From an uncultured Shinella sp. (GTDB lineage Bacteria; Pseudomonadota; Alphaproteobacteria; Rhizobiales; Rhizobiaceae): a stretch of 10,882 bases of DNA. The notes under the pieces were generated by a model. It did no database searches, was not told the DNA's origin, and worked only from the letters and a program-made list of their open reading frames with translations. Each line of letters begins with the position of its first letter. The first letter of the stretch is position 1. The DNA lies in NCBI RefSeq assembly GCF_946479415.1, contig NZ_CAMLFY010000140.1, positions 1 through 10,882 of the forward strand. The letters run 5' to 3'. A program made the translations under genes and the position numbers. Positions 1 to 6,267 of this stretch are shown here, piece by piece.

Positions 1-68
1 CAGAAACGCAAAACTCTTTTCCGGCCGGTTCACTTTATCCCGCATCCGCAGCTATCCGTCGCCTTTCT

Positions 69-90
69 CCGTAAGGTGCGGGGCTTACGG
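69..90. repeat. Hairpin-forming inverted repeat
   Basis: CCGTAAG (69-75) and CTTACGG (84-90) form a perfect 7-bp stem around the 8-base loop GTGCGGGG. It sits between two near-identical 13-base direct repeats (48-60 and 98-110). There is no T run on either side, so it is not an obvious intrinsic terminator. It could be part of a structured RNA or leader. Confidence 0.4.
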
Positions 91-151
91 CGGACCGGCA
101 GCTTTCCGTCACAGACTTCTGGCGCCCTGGTTCATCCAAGGCTTTCAGGCA

Positions 152-180
152 GGAAAAGACCCTAACGCGTTAGGTTTTCC
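152..180. promoter_or_regulatory. 29-base dyad centred on CCTAACGCGTTAGG, candidate operator or hairpin
   Basis: The core CCTAACGCGTTAGG (161-174) is a perfect 14-base palindrome. It is flanked by GGAAAA (152-157) and TTTTCC (175-180), which are also complementary, with three unpaired bases (158-160) on the left arm. Such symmetry is typical of a binding site for a dimeric regulator. On RNA it would be an almost loopless hairpin, which argues for a DNA site rather than a terminator. I do not recognise the regulator. The nearest gene in the window, the lipoprotein at 312-575, points toward it, so it would serve a gene outside the window. Confidence 0.4.
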
Positions 181-260
181 GTAATGTTAACGGCGGTTTT
201 ACACGGTGCCGAACAAGATTTGAAGCGCCGAAGGGCATTTTATCCCGCCGGCGGACAAGC

Positions 261-287
261 AAAAGCCCCGGAGACGATCCGGGGCTT
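261..287 (-). terminator. Rho-independent terminator of the glycine-zipper lipoprotein gene
   Basis: AAGCCCCGGA (263-272) and TCCGGGGCTT (278-287) form a perfect 10-bp, G+C-rich stem around a 5-base loop. Read on the minus strand the hairpin is followed by TTTT (264-261, partly within the stem). It begins 24 bases after the stop codon of the minus-strand lipoprotein gene, where a terminator for that gene is expected. Confidence 0.75.
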
Positions 288-311
288 CGCAAAGGTTGCA
301 GGCTGCGGGTC

Positions 312-575
312 TCAGTAACCCGACGGGCAACGATCGATGTAGCGGCGGCCGTAGCGGTCGCGGTAGTAGCACTGGCCGGGCTGTTCGGCGACGGAGCCGA
401 TCACAGCGCCGGAAACGCCGCCGATGGCAGCACCCACGGCAGCGCCGCGGACGTCACCGGTGATAGCGCCACCGATGATCGCGCCGGAGACGGCGCCGAT
501 GCCTGCACCCTTTTCCGTCTGCGTGCAGCTGGCGACGGCCAGACCGACCAGGACGAGCGCAATGACTTTCTTCAT
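312..575 (-). CDS. Small glycine-zipper outer-membrane-type lipoprotein
   Basis: An 87-residue protein. A short lysine-containing N-terminus and hydrophobic stretch lead to a lipobox ending in VASC, so Cys17 should be lipidated after signal peptidase II cleavage. Residues about 23-62 are Gly/Ala/Ile-rich with regularly spaced glycines (a glycine zipper, as in the 17-kDa surface antigen and YMGG-like families), expected to insert in or associate with the outer membrane. The C-terminal tail is polar and basic (YYRDRYGRRYIDR) and flanked by Cys69 and Cys83, which could form a disulfide. The ATG at 575 is chosen because GGAG at 588-585 lies 9 bases upstream; the upstream in-frame TTG at 590 overlaps that ribosome site. 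The gene is monocistronic and ends at its own terminator. Its function is unknown; an envelope-stability role is inferred from the family. Confidence 0.8.
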   Translation of the reverse strand: MKKVIALVLVGLAVASCTQTEKGAGIGAVSGAIIGGAITGDVRGAAVGAAIGGVSGAVIGSVAEQPGQCYYRDRYGRRYIDRCPSGY

Positions 576-689
576 GAAGATGTTCTCCAAAGTTGAGATG
601 CGCCCCGTTTTCGGATCCGCACTATCCCCTTCTTACGTTACGCAACACACGCCGCCGCCTTGCACGGTCAGGTCTGTCCGAGGTTCAAA

Positions 690-695
690 ATATAG
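690..695 (-). promoter_or_regulatory. Possible -10 element for the lipoprotein gene
   Basis: On the minus strand, CTATAT (695-690) matches the rhizobial housekeeping -10 consensus. It would give a leader of roughly 105-110 bases before the ATG at 575. No good -35 hexamer lies 16-18 bases upstream, so this is a weak call. Confidence 0.25.
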
Positions 696-844
696 CCGGA
701 TTGCGGGAAGTCCATGGGACTAAACTATTTTTTTGTTCTGCGAATAAACAGCGTTTCCGTTTCGTTTGTTTGGTCCATCAAACGCATCCGGTCACGAGAA
801 ATTTCGATTTACCCTGAAAGTACCGGTTGATCCCCGCCGCAAAA

Positions 845-861
845 AGTCAAATGATATGACT
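845..861. promoter_or_regulatory. Near-symmetrical 17-base dyad, possible operator upstream of the cox-type operon
   Basis: The 17-mer AGTCAAATGATATGACT pairs at 7 of 8 symmetrical positions around a central G (853). It lies about 175 bases upstream of the first operon gene in the A+T-rich part of the intergenic region. A regulator cannot be named from sequence alone, and a dyad of this size can occur by chance. Confidence 0.25.
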
Positions 862-1034
862 GTTGATGCCGCGCCGACGGGAGGAGAACCCCGCGCGACA
901 TCTTTGCCGGAACGAAATGCACGCGAATTGAATGCTGGTGTCGTCTGATCCCAGGCCCGCGTCGCGACGACGCCCGCTGCATGCACACTCGGATCGACCG
1001 GCCCAGCGGCTCTGCAACCGCCAGGGAGGAACGA

Positions 1035-1526
1035 ATGGCGAAAGTGGCAATGACCGTCAACGGCCGGAAGGTGAGCAAGGAGTGCGAGGACCGCACCCTG
1101 CTCGTGCACTTCCTGCGCGACACCCTCAGCCTCACCGGAACCCATGTCGGATGCGATACGTCCCAGTGCGGCGCCTGCGTCGTGCATATGGACGGCAAGG
1201 CCGTGAAAAGCTGTTCCATCCTCGCGGCCCAGGCCGCTGGCGCCGATATCCTCACCATCGAGGGCCTTGCCGCGAACGGCGAGCTGCATCCCGTCCAGGC
1301 GGCCTTCAAGGCCAATCACGGCCTGCAATGCGGCTTCTGTACGCCCGGCATGGTGATGACCGCCGTCGACATGATCAACCGCTATGGCGCCAAGCTCGAC
1401 GAACAGACCGTCCGGGAAAACCTGGAAGGCAATATCTGTCGATGCACCGGCTACCACAACATCGTCAAAGCCATCCTCGCCGCTGCCGAAGACATGGGCG
1501 CGGCAGGCCGTCAGGCTGCGGAATAA
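1035..1526 (+). CDS. coxS: Molybdenum hydroxylase small subunit, 2x[2Fe-2S] (CoxS family)
   Basis: A 163-residue iron-sulfur subunit of a CO dehydrogenase/xanthine oxidase-family hydroxylase. It passes electrons from the molybdenum subunit to the FAD subunit. Residues 1-75 form the plant-ferredoxin-type domain with cluster ligands Cys40, Cys45, Cys48 and Cys60. The helical second domain carries QCGFC (Cys99, Cys102) and CRC (Cys135, Cys137), the proximal cluster. All eight ligands are present, and length matches CoxS (about 166). The ATG at 1035 follows a strong ribosome site, GGGAGGA (1024-1030). An upstream in-frame ATG at 981 has none. It is the first gene of the operon; the large-subunit gene follows after about 99 bases. 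The symbol denotes the family: form II enzymes may not act on CO. Confidence 0.9.
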   Translation: MAKVAMTVNGRKVSKECEDRTLLVHFLRDTLSLTGTHVGCDTSQCGACVVHMDGKAVKSCSILAAQAAGADILTIEGLAANGELHPVQAAFKANHGLQCGFCTPGMVMTAVDMINRYGAKLDEQTVRENLEGNICRCTGYHNIVKAILAAAEDMGAAGRQAAE

Positions 1527-1527
1527 C

Positions 1528-1551
1528 GCCGACGGCGGTCCCGCCAGCGGC
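1528..1551 (+). repeat. Hairpin just after the small-subunit stop codon
   Basis: GCCG (1528-1531) pairs with CGGC (1548-1551), and inside them GGCGG (1534-1538) faces CCGCC (1541-1545), separated by two mismatched bases on each side and a very tight turn. No T run follows, so it is not a terminator. It begins 2 bases after the stop codon and sits in the unusually long gap before the large-subunit gene. It might protect the upstream message or adjust subunit ratio; this is inference. Confidence 0.35.
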
Positions 1552-1625
1552 TGCGATCCCTTTGCGCCCGCCCGGCTGACCGCCTTCAGCATGTCACGCG
1601 AACGATATCTCTGGAGGAGATGAAG

Positions 1626-3977
1626 ATGGGTGTCGAAGGCATCGGCGCGCGCGTTGCGCGAAAAGAAGACAAGCGGTTTCTCATGGGCCAGGGCAAATAT
1701 ACGGACGACATGTCCGTGCCCGGCATGCGCTATGCCGCCTTCGTGCGCTCGCCGCACGCGCATGCGAAGATCAGGAGCATCGATACGTCGGCGGCCGAGG
1801 ACATGCCCGGTGTCATCGGCGTGCTGAACGGCAAGCAGATGCTCGACGACGGTATCGGCAACCTGATCTGCGGCTGGATGATCCATTCCAAGGACGGCTC
1901 TCCCATGAAGATGGGCGCCTGGCGGCCGATCGCGCATGACACGGTGCGTTATGTCGGCGATGCCGTCGCCGTCGTGGTGGCCGACACGATGGGCGAGGCG
2001 CGCGACGCCGCCGAGGCCGTCGTCGTCGAATACGACGTGCTGCCCGCCGTCACCGATGCGGTGAAGGCGCTTGAGGCCGGCCAGCCGCAGCTTCACCCGG
2101 AAGCCCCCGGCAACCTGATCTATGACTGGGAAATCGGCGACGGTTCCGCCGTCGATGCGGCTATCGCGTCGGCCGCCCATGTCACCGAAATGAAGATCGT
2201 CAACAACCGGCTTGCGCCGAACCCGATGGAACCGCGCGCCGCACTCGGCATCTACGATTCGGCCGAGGACCACTACACCTGCTACACGACGAGCCAGAAC
2301 CCGCATGTGGCCCGCCTCGTCATGAGCGCCTTCTACAATGTCGCACCTGAGAACAAGCTGCGCGTCATCGCCCCCGATGTCGGCGGCGGTTTCGGCTCGA
2401 AGATCTATATCTACCCGGAAGAAATTGTCTGTCTGTGGGCCTCCAAGCGCACCGGCGTGCCGGTGAAATGGACCAGCGACCGCACCGAGGCCTTCCTGAC
2501 GGACGCCCACGGCCGCGACCATGTCTCGACCGTCAAAATGGCCTTCGATGCCGACAACCGCGTCACGGCGCTGAAGGTCGATACGATCGCTAATTTCGGC
2601 GCCTATATGTCGCTATTCTCCTCGGCCGTGCCGACCTATCTCTATGCGACGCTGCTCTCCGGCCAGTATAATTTCCCGGCGATCCACGCCAATGTGCGCG
2701 CCGTCTACACCAACACAGTCGCCGTCGACGCCTATCGCGGCGCCGGCCGGCCGGAAGCAACGTATCTCCTCGAACGCACCATGGAGACGGCAGCGCGCGA
2801 ACTCGGCATCTCGCCGGCCGAGCTTCGCCGCATCAATTTCATCCGCAGCTTCCCGCACCAGACGCCCGTCATCATGAACTATGACGCGGGCGACTACGAA
2901 GCCTCGCTGGAAGCGGCGATGAAGGCCGCCGACTGGGCCGGTTTCCCGGCCCGCAAGGCGGAAGCCGCAAGCCGCGGCATGAAGCGCGGCATCGGCATGA
3001 GCTGCTACATCGAGGCTTGCGGCATCGCGCCGTCGGCGGCGGTCGGCTCGCTCGGCGCCGGCGTCGGCCTGTGGGAATCGGCGGAGGTGCGCGTCAATGC
3101 CGTCGGCACCGTCGAGGTGCTCACCGGCTCGCACAGCCACGGCCAGGGCCATGAGACGACCTTCGCCCAGCTCGTCGCCGACCGCTTCGGCGTGCCGCTC
3201 GACAGCGTCTCCATCGTGCATGGCGATACCGACAAGGTGCAGATGGGCATGGGCACCTACGGCTCCCGTTCCGGCGCCGTCGGCATGTCCGCCGTCGTCA
3301 AGGCGCTGGACAAGGTGGAGGCCAAGGCCAAGAAGATCGCCGCCCACCTGATGGAGGCCGACGAGAGCGATATCGTCATCGAGAACGGCGCCCTGAAGGT
3401 CGCCGGCACCGACAAGTCGGTCCCGTGGTTCCAGATGGCGCTCGCCGCCTATACCGCGCACAACCTGCCCTCCGGCATGGAGCCCGGCCTCAAGGAAGGC
3501 GCGTTCTATGATCCGGCCAACTTCACCTTCCCGGCCGGCTGCTACATCGCGGAGGTCGAGGTCGATCCGGAAACCGGCAAGACGAAGATCGTCCAGTTCG
3601 TCGCCGCCGACGACTTCGGCAACATCATCAACCCGATGATCGTCGAAGGACAAGTGCATGGCGGCATTGCGCAGGGCATCGGCCAGGCGCTGCTGGAGGG
3701 CGTGCATTACGACCCGGAAACCGGCCAGCTCCTGACGGCGAGCTACATGGACTACACCATGCCGCGCGCCGACGACCTGCCCTCCTTCCAGGTCTCGCAC
3801 CAGATCACGCCCTGCCCGAACAATCCGCTCGGCATCAAGGGCTGCGGCGAGGCGGGCGCCATCGGCTCGCCGCCGGCACTGATGAACGCCATCACCGATG
3901 CCATCGGCAACAACGACCTCACCATGCCGGCAACGCCCCAGAAGGTCTGGGCGGCGGCACGGGCAACGGCAAACTGA
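1626..3977 (+). CDS. coxL: Molybdenum hydroxylase large subunit, form II CO dehydrogenase-like (CoxL family)
   Basis: A 783-residue molybdopterin-cytosine-dinucleotide subunit holding the active site. The N-terminal 'a/b hammerhead' domain starts with GVEGIGARVARKEDKRFL and includes a GKYTDD motif. The molybdenum-binding part has GGGFG (253-257), the active-site loop AYRGAGR (369-375), and GCGEAG (739-744), with Glu742 the conserved catalytic base. True (form I) CO dehydrogenases carry AYXCSFR with the copper-binding Cys in this loop. AYRGAGR defines form II, so the copper ligand is absent and the substrate is uncertain: CO oxidation is reported for some members, and aldehydes or N-heterocycles are alternatives. 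I chose the ATG at 1626 because GGAGGA (1613-1618) is 7 bases upstream; the ATG at 1620 is too close to it. The medium-subunit gene follows 12 bases after the stop. Confidence 0.9.
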   Translation: MGVEGIGARVARKEDKRFLMGQGKYTDDMSVPGMRYAAFVRSPHAHAKIRSIDTSAAEDMPGVIGVLNGKQMLDDGIGNLICGWMIHSKDGSPMKMGAWRPIAHDTVRYVGDAVAVVVADTMGEARDAAEAVVVEYDVLPAVTDAVKALEAGQPQLHPEAPGNLIYDWEIGDGSAVDAAIASAAHVTEMKIVNNRLAPNPMEPRAALGIYDSAEDHYTCYTTSQNPHVARLVMSAFYNVAPENKLRVIAPDVGGGFGSKIYIYPEEIVCLWASKRTGVPVKWTSDRTEAFLTDAHGRDHVSTVKMAFDADNRVTALKVDTIANFGAYMSLFSSAVPTYLYATLLSGQYNFPAIHANVRAVYTNTVAVDAYRGAGRPEATYLLERTMETAARELGISPAELRRINFIRSFPHQTPVIMNYDAGDYEASLEAAMKAADWAGFPARKAEAASRGMKRGIGMSCYIEACGIAPSAAVGSLGAGVGLWESAEVRVNAVGTVEVLTGSHSHGQGHETTFAQLVADRFGVPLDSVSIVHGDTDKVQMGMGTYGSRSGAVGMSAVVKALDKVEAKAKKIAAHLMEADESDIVIENGALKVAGTDKSVPWFQMALAAYTAHNLPSGMEPGLKEGAFYDPANFTFPAGCYIAEVEVDPETGKTKIVQFVAADDFGNIINPMIVEGQVHGGIAQGIGQALLEGVHYDPETGQLLTASYMDYTMPRADDLPSFQVSHQITPCPNNPLGIKGCGEAGAIGSPPALMNAITDAIGNNDLTMPATPQKVWAAARATAN

Positions 3978-3989
3978 CGGGAGGACGCC

Positions 3990-4787
3990 ATGTACGCAAC
4001 GAACTATCACCGCGCCTCCTCGGTCGCCGATGCGGTCAAGCTGCAGTCGTCCTCGGACGAGGCGAAATACGTCTCAGGCGGCATGACGCTGATCCCGACG
4101 ATGAAGCAGCGCCTCGCCGCTCCCTCCGATCTCGTGGATCTCAGGCACATCGCCGAGATGAAGGGCATCTCGGTCACCGGCAGCCGCGTACACATCGGCG
4201 CGGCCACCACGCATTACGAGGTCTCCACCTCCACCGAGCTGAAAGCCGCCTGCCCGGCGATCTCTCACCTCGCCGCCCATATCGGCGACCCGCATGTCCG
4301 CCATATGGGCACGATCGGCGGTTCCATCGCCAACAACGACCCGGCTGCCGACTATCCCTCCGCGATGCTGGCGCTAGGCGCAACGATCGTCACCAATGCC
4401 AGGGAAATCGCCGCCGAAGACTTCTTCACCGGCCTTTTCGAAACCGCGCTCGAAGCTGGCGAGATCGTCGTCGCCGTCACCTTCGATGCGCCGGCCAAGG
4501 CAGGCTACTCCAAGTTCCCCAACCCGGCCTCACGTTATGCCATGGCCGGCGTCTTCGTCGCAAAGGCGGGGGATGGCAGCGTGCGGGTGGCGGTAACGGG
4601 CGCGGGCTCGAACGGTGTCTTCCGCCATGCCGGTCTTGAGGCGGCGCTTGCCGCCAACTGGTCGGCGGATGCGGCCGCGGGCGTCGATGTCGATGCCTCC
4701 GACCTGCTCTCCGATCTCCACGGCAGTGCAGAGTACCGGGCCAACCTCGTGAAAGTCATGGCCAAGCGAGCGATCGCCGCCGCCTGA
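3990..4787 (+). CDS. coxM: Molybdenum hydroxylase medium subunit, FAD-binding (CoxM family)
   Basis: A 265-residue flavoprotein subunit that takes electrons from the iron-sulfur subunit and passes them to an acceptor such as quinone or oxygen. The FAD-binding motifs of the family are visible: SGGMTLIP (29-36, the usual AGGHSLLP-like loop) and TIGGS (108-112), followed by NDPAAD (116-121). The C-terminal part matches the CO dehydrogenase flavoprotein C-terminal domain in position. It is a little shorter than classical CoxM (about 288). The start has a strong ribosome site, GGGAGGA (3979-3985), immediately after the large-subunit stop (3975-3977), consistent with one transcript. It is the last gene before an intrinsic terminator. 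No maturation gene (coxD, coxE, coxF/xdhC or coxG type) lies in the window. Confidence 0.9.
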   Translation: MYATNYHRASSVADAVKLQSSSDEAKYVSGGMTLIPTMKQRLAAPSDLVDLRHIAEMKGISVTGSRVHIGAATTHYEVSTSTELKAACPAISHLAAHIGDPHVRHMGTIGGSIANNDPAADYPSAMLALGATIVTNAREIAAEDFFTGLFETALEAGEIVVAVTFDAPAKAGYSKFPNPASRYAMAGVFVAKAGDGSVRVAVTGAGSNGVFRHAGLEAALAANWSADAAAGVDVDASDLLSDLHGSAEYRANLVKVMAKRAIAAA

Positions 4788-4818
4788 TTTCCACCAAAAA
4801 CCTGAAACTGGTTCGATT

Positions 4819-4846
4819 AAAAGGGCGGTTGAGGCCGTCCTTTTTT
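4819..4846 (+). terminator. Rho-independent terminator of the cox-type operon
   Basis: AAAAGGGCGG (4819-4828) pairs with CCGTCCTTTT (4835-4844) as a 10-bp stem with one G-T pair and a 6-base loop. It runs into six T residues (4841-4846). It lies 31 bases after the medium-subunit stop codon and separates the operon from the hemA control region. Confidence 0.9.
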
Positions 4847-4855
4847 CGTGCAGAC

Positions 4856-4869
4856 TTGACATGCATCAA
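4856..4869. promoter_or_regulatory. FNR/FixK-family binding site upstream of hemA
   Basis: TTGACATGCATCAA fits the FNR/FixK/FnrL consensus TTGAY-N4-RTCAA at all defined positions. Its centre lies 29.5 bases upstream of the first base of a -10-like hexamer (4892), exactly the geometry of a class II site centred at -41.5. In Rhodobacter and Bradyrhizobium, hemA is known to be controlled by FnrL or FixK-type regulators, so the same low-oxygen activation is inferred here. The site is 163 bases upstream of the hemA start codon. Confidence 0.65.
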
Positions 4870-4891
4870 CAGGAAATGGCCTTTGGGGGCC

Positions 4892-4897
4892 TAAGAT
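4892..4897 (+). promoter_or_regulatory. Candidate -10 element of the hemA promoter
   Basis: TAAGAT agrees with TATAAT at four of six positions and is placed as expected for activation from the FNR/FixK-type site at 4856-4869. It would put the transcription start near 4904 and give a leader of about 128 bases. No -35 hexamer is needed at a class II activated promoter. Other promoters closer to the gene are possible. Confidence 0.45.
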
Positions 4898-4999
4898 ACA
4901 TTGGAATGGTTCAAAGGTGGCGCCGATTTGCCGCAGCGGAGATCGTTGCAGCGGGCCGGCCTCAGGTGTAGCCGATTGAACGACCGCCAACGATGATGA

Positions 5000-5020
5000 T
5001 GTCCGGGTTTTCGCCGGACA
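5000..5020 (+). promoter_or_regulatory. Hairpin abutting the hemA ribosome binding site
   Basis: TGTCCGG (5000-5006) and CCGGACA (5014-5020) form a perfect 7-bp stem with the loop GTTTTCG. The last stem base is also the first base of the ribosome site AGGAG (5020-5024). Two longer-range pairings occur upstream in the same leader: GTTCAA (4909-4914) with TTGAAC (4976-4981), and ATCGTTG (4942-4948) with CAACGAT (4988-4994). A structured leader could tune hemA translation; this is inference. Confidence 0.4.
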
Positions 5021-5031
5021 GGAGACTCCGG

Positions 5032-6246
5032 ATGGACTTCGAAAACTTCTTCAAGAACGAGCTGGATGGCCTGCATCAGGAAGGCCGCTATCGCGTGTTC
5101 GCCGATCTGGAGCGCCAGAAGGGGAATTTTCCCAAGGCGACCCGCTACACGGCCGAAGGCCCGAAGGACGTCACCGTCTGGTGTTCCAACGATTATCTCG
5201 GCATGGGCCAGAACCCCAAGGTCACCGAGGCGATGAAGCTCGCCATCGACCAGTGTGGCGCCGGTGCCGGCGGCACCCGCAACATTTCCGGCACCAATCA
5301 CTATCATGTCCTGCTCGAGCAGGAACTGGCCGACCTGCACGGCAAGGAATCCGCCCTGCTCTTCACCTCGGGCTACGTGTCCAACTGGGCAGCCCTTGGC
5401 ACGCTCTGTTCGAAGATCCCCGGCCTCATCTGTTTTTCGGATGCCGGCAACCACGCTTCGATGATCGAGGGCATTCGCCACTCCAAATGCGAGCGCGTGA
5501 TCTGGAAACACAATGACCTCCGAGATCTCGAAGCCAAGCTCGCCGCCGCCGATCCCAAGGCGCCGAAGCTAATCGCCTTCGAATCGGTCTATTCGATGGA
5601 CGGCGACATCGCCCCAATCAAGGAAATCTGCAACCTCGCCGACAAATATGGCGCGATGACCTATCTCGACGAAGTCCACGCTGTCGGCATGTACGGTCCG
5701 CGCGGCGGCGGCATTGCCGAACGTGAAGGCCTGATGCATCGTCTGACAGTCATCGAAGGCACGCTTGCCAAGGCGTTCGGCGTGATGGGCGGCTATATCG
5801 CGGCCTCAACGGCGCTCTGCGATTTCGTGCGCTCCTTCGCCTCGGGCTTTATCTTCACGACGTCGCTGCCGCCCGCACTTGCCGCCGGTGCGTTCGCCTC
5901 GATCCGCCATCTCAAGGACAGCCAGATCGAGCGCTTCGCCCATCAGGAGCGCGTGCGCAAGCTGCGCGCCGCGCTTGACCGCAACGGCATTCCACACATG
6001 CCGAACCCGAGCCATATCGTGCCGGTCATGGTCGGCGACGCATCGAAGTGCAAATGGATCTCGGACCTGCTGCTCGACAATTTCGGCATCTATGTCCAGC
6101 CGATCAACTACCCGACGGTGCCGCGCAAGACCGAGCGCCTGCGCATCACGCCGACGCCGCTGCACACCGATGCCGATATCGAGCATCTCGTCAGTGCGCT
6201 GCATTCGCTCTGGTCGCGCTGTGCGCTGGCCCGCGCCGTCGCCTGA
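5032..6246 (+). CDS. hemA: 5-Aminolevulinate synthase
   Basis: A 404-residue pyridoxal-phosphate enzyme of the alpha-oxoamine synthase family. It condenses glycine and succinyl-CoA to 5-aminolevulinate, the first step of haem synthesis by the C4 (Shemin) route of alphaproteobacteria. Length matches rhizobial HemA (about 405). Visible motifs are [13 protein letters not shown] (76-88), [11 protein letters not shown] with His141, [10 protein letters not shown] (213-222) with the cofactor-binding Asp213, TLAKAFG with the Schiff-base Lys247, and [13 protein letters not shown] near the C-terminus. The ATG at 5032 is preferred over upstream ATGs near 4993 because AGGAG (5020-5024) lies 7 bases before it and [14 protein letters not shown] matches the usual N-terminus. 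It appears monocistronic, with a likely FNR/FixK site upstream, and converges on dxr. Confidence 0.96.
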   Translation: MDFENFFKNELDGLHQEGRYRVFADLERQKGNFPKATRYTAEGPKDVTVWCSNDYLGMGQNPKVTEAMKLAIDQCGAGAGGTRNISGTNHYHVLLEQELADLHGKESALLFTSGYVSNWAALGTLCSKIPGLICFSDAGNHASMIEGIRHSKCERVIWKHNDLRDLEAKLAAADPKAPKLIAFESVYSMDGDIAPIKEICNLADKYGAMTYLDEVHAVGMYGPRGGGIAEREGLMHRLTVIEGTLAKAFGVMGGYIAASTALCDFVRSFASGFIFTTSLPPALAAGAFASIRHLKDSQIERFAHQERVRKLRAALDRNGIPHMPNPSHIVPVMVGDASKCKWISDLLLDNFGIYVQPINYPTVPRKTERLRITPTPLHTDADIEHLVSALHSLWSRCALARAVA

Positions 6247-6267
6247 TAAGCGGAAAAACCCGATTGC

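Larger units (their letters stand above)
1..260. other. Intergenic region without a supportable gene
   Basis: I find no convincing reading frame here. It contains an 8-base palindrome CCGGCCGG (21-28), an imperfect direct repeat (GCAGCTATCCGTC at 48-60 and GCAGCTTTCCGTC at 98-110), a hairpin between the two copies (69-90), and a strong dyad at 152-180. These may be the regulatory region or untranslated end of a gene lying to the left of the window, or a small RNA. Nothing in the sequence decides between these. Confidence 0.5.
591..1034. other. Long intergenic region between the lipoprotein gene and the cox-type operon
   Basis: The two flanking genes are divergent, so promoters for both must lie here. 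Positions 680-870 are notably more A+T-rich than the surroundings. I see three small dyads: CGTTTG/CAAACG at 763-768 and 779-784; AGTCA/TGACT at 845-849 and 857-861, part of a near-symmetrical 17-mer; and the palindrome CGTCGCGACG at 960-969. No clear -35/-10 pair for the operon is visible. A short open frame (about 766-948, plus) lacks a ribosome site and a recognisable product, and I do not call it. Confidence 0.5.

Noticed and set aside
826..849. TTGA...TCAA half-sites, considered as an FNR/FixK box for the cox-type operon
   Set aside because: The half-sites are separated by far more than the six bases that the family requires.
827..857. TTGATC with TGATAT downstream as a sigma-70 promoter for the cox-type operon
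   Set aside because: The spacer is 19 bases and the -10 match is poor, so it is not strong enough to annotate.
766..948. Short plus-strand open frame of 60 codons in the intergenic region before the cox-type operon
   Set aside because: TTG start without a ribosome site, no recognisable motif; it overlaps the probable promoter region. A nested ATG at 856 also has no ribosome site.
792..2522. 576-codon open frame on the minus strand across the cox-type small and large subunit genes
   Set aside because: It is antisense to two genes with complete family motifs, has a low-complexity Arg/His/Gly/Val-rich composition typical of high-G+C shadow frames, and no recognisable domain.
2613..4010. 465-codon open frame on the minus strand opposite the large-subunit gene
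   Set aside because: Shadow frame of a well-supported gene; Arg/Gly/Ala/Asp-rich, no domain, no independent ribosome site supporting it.
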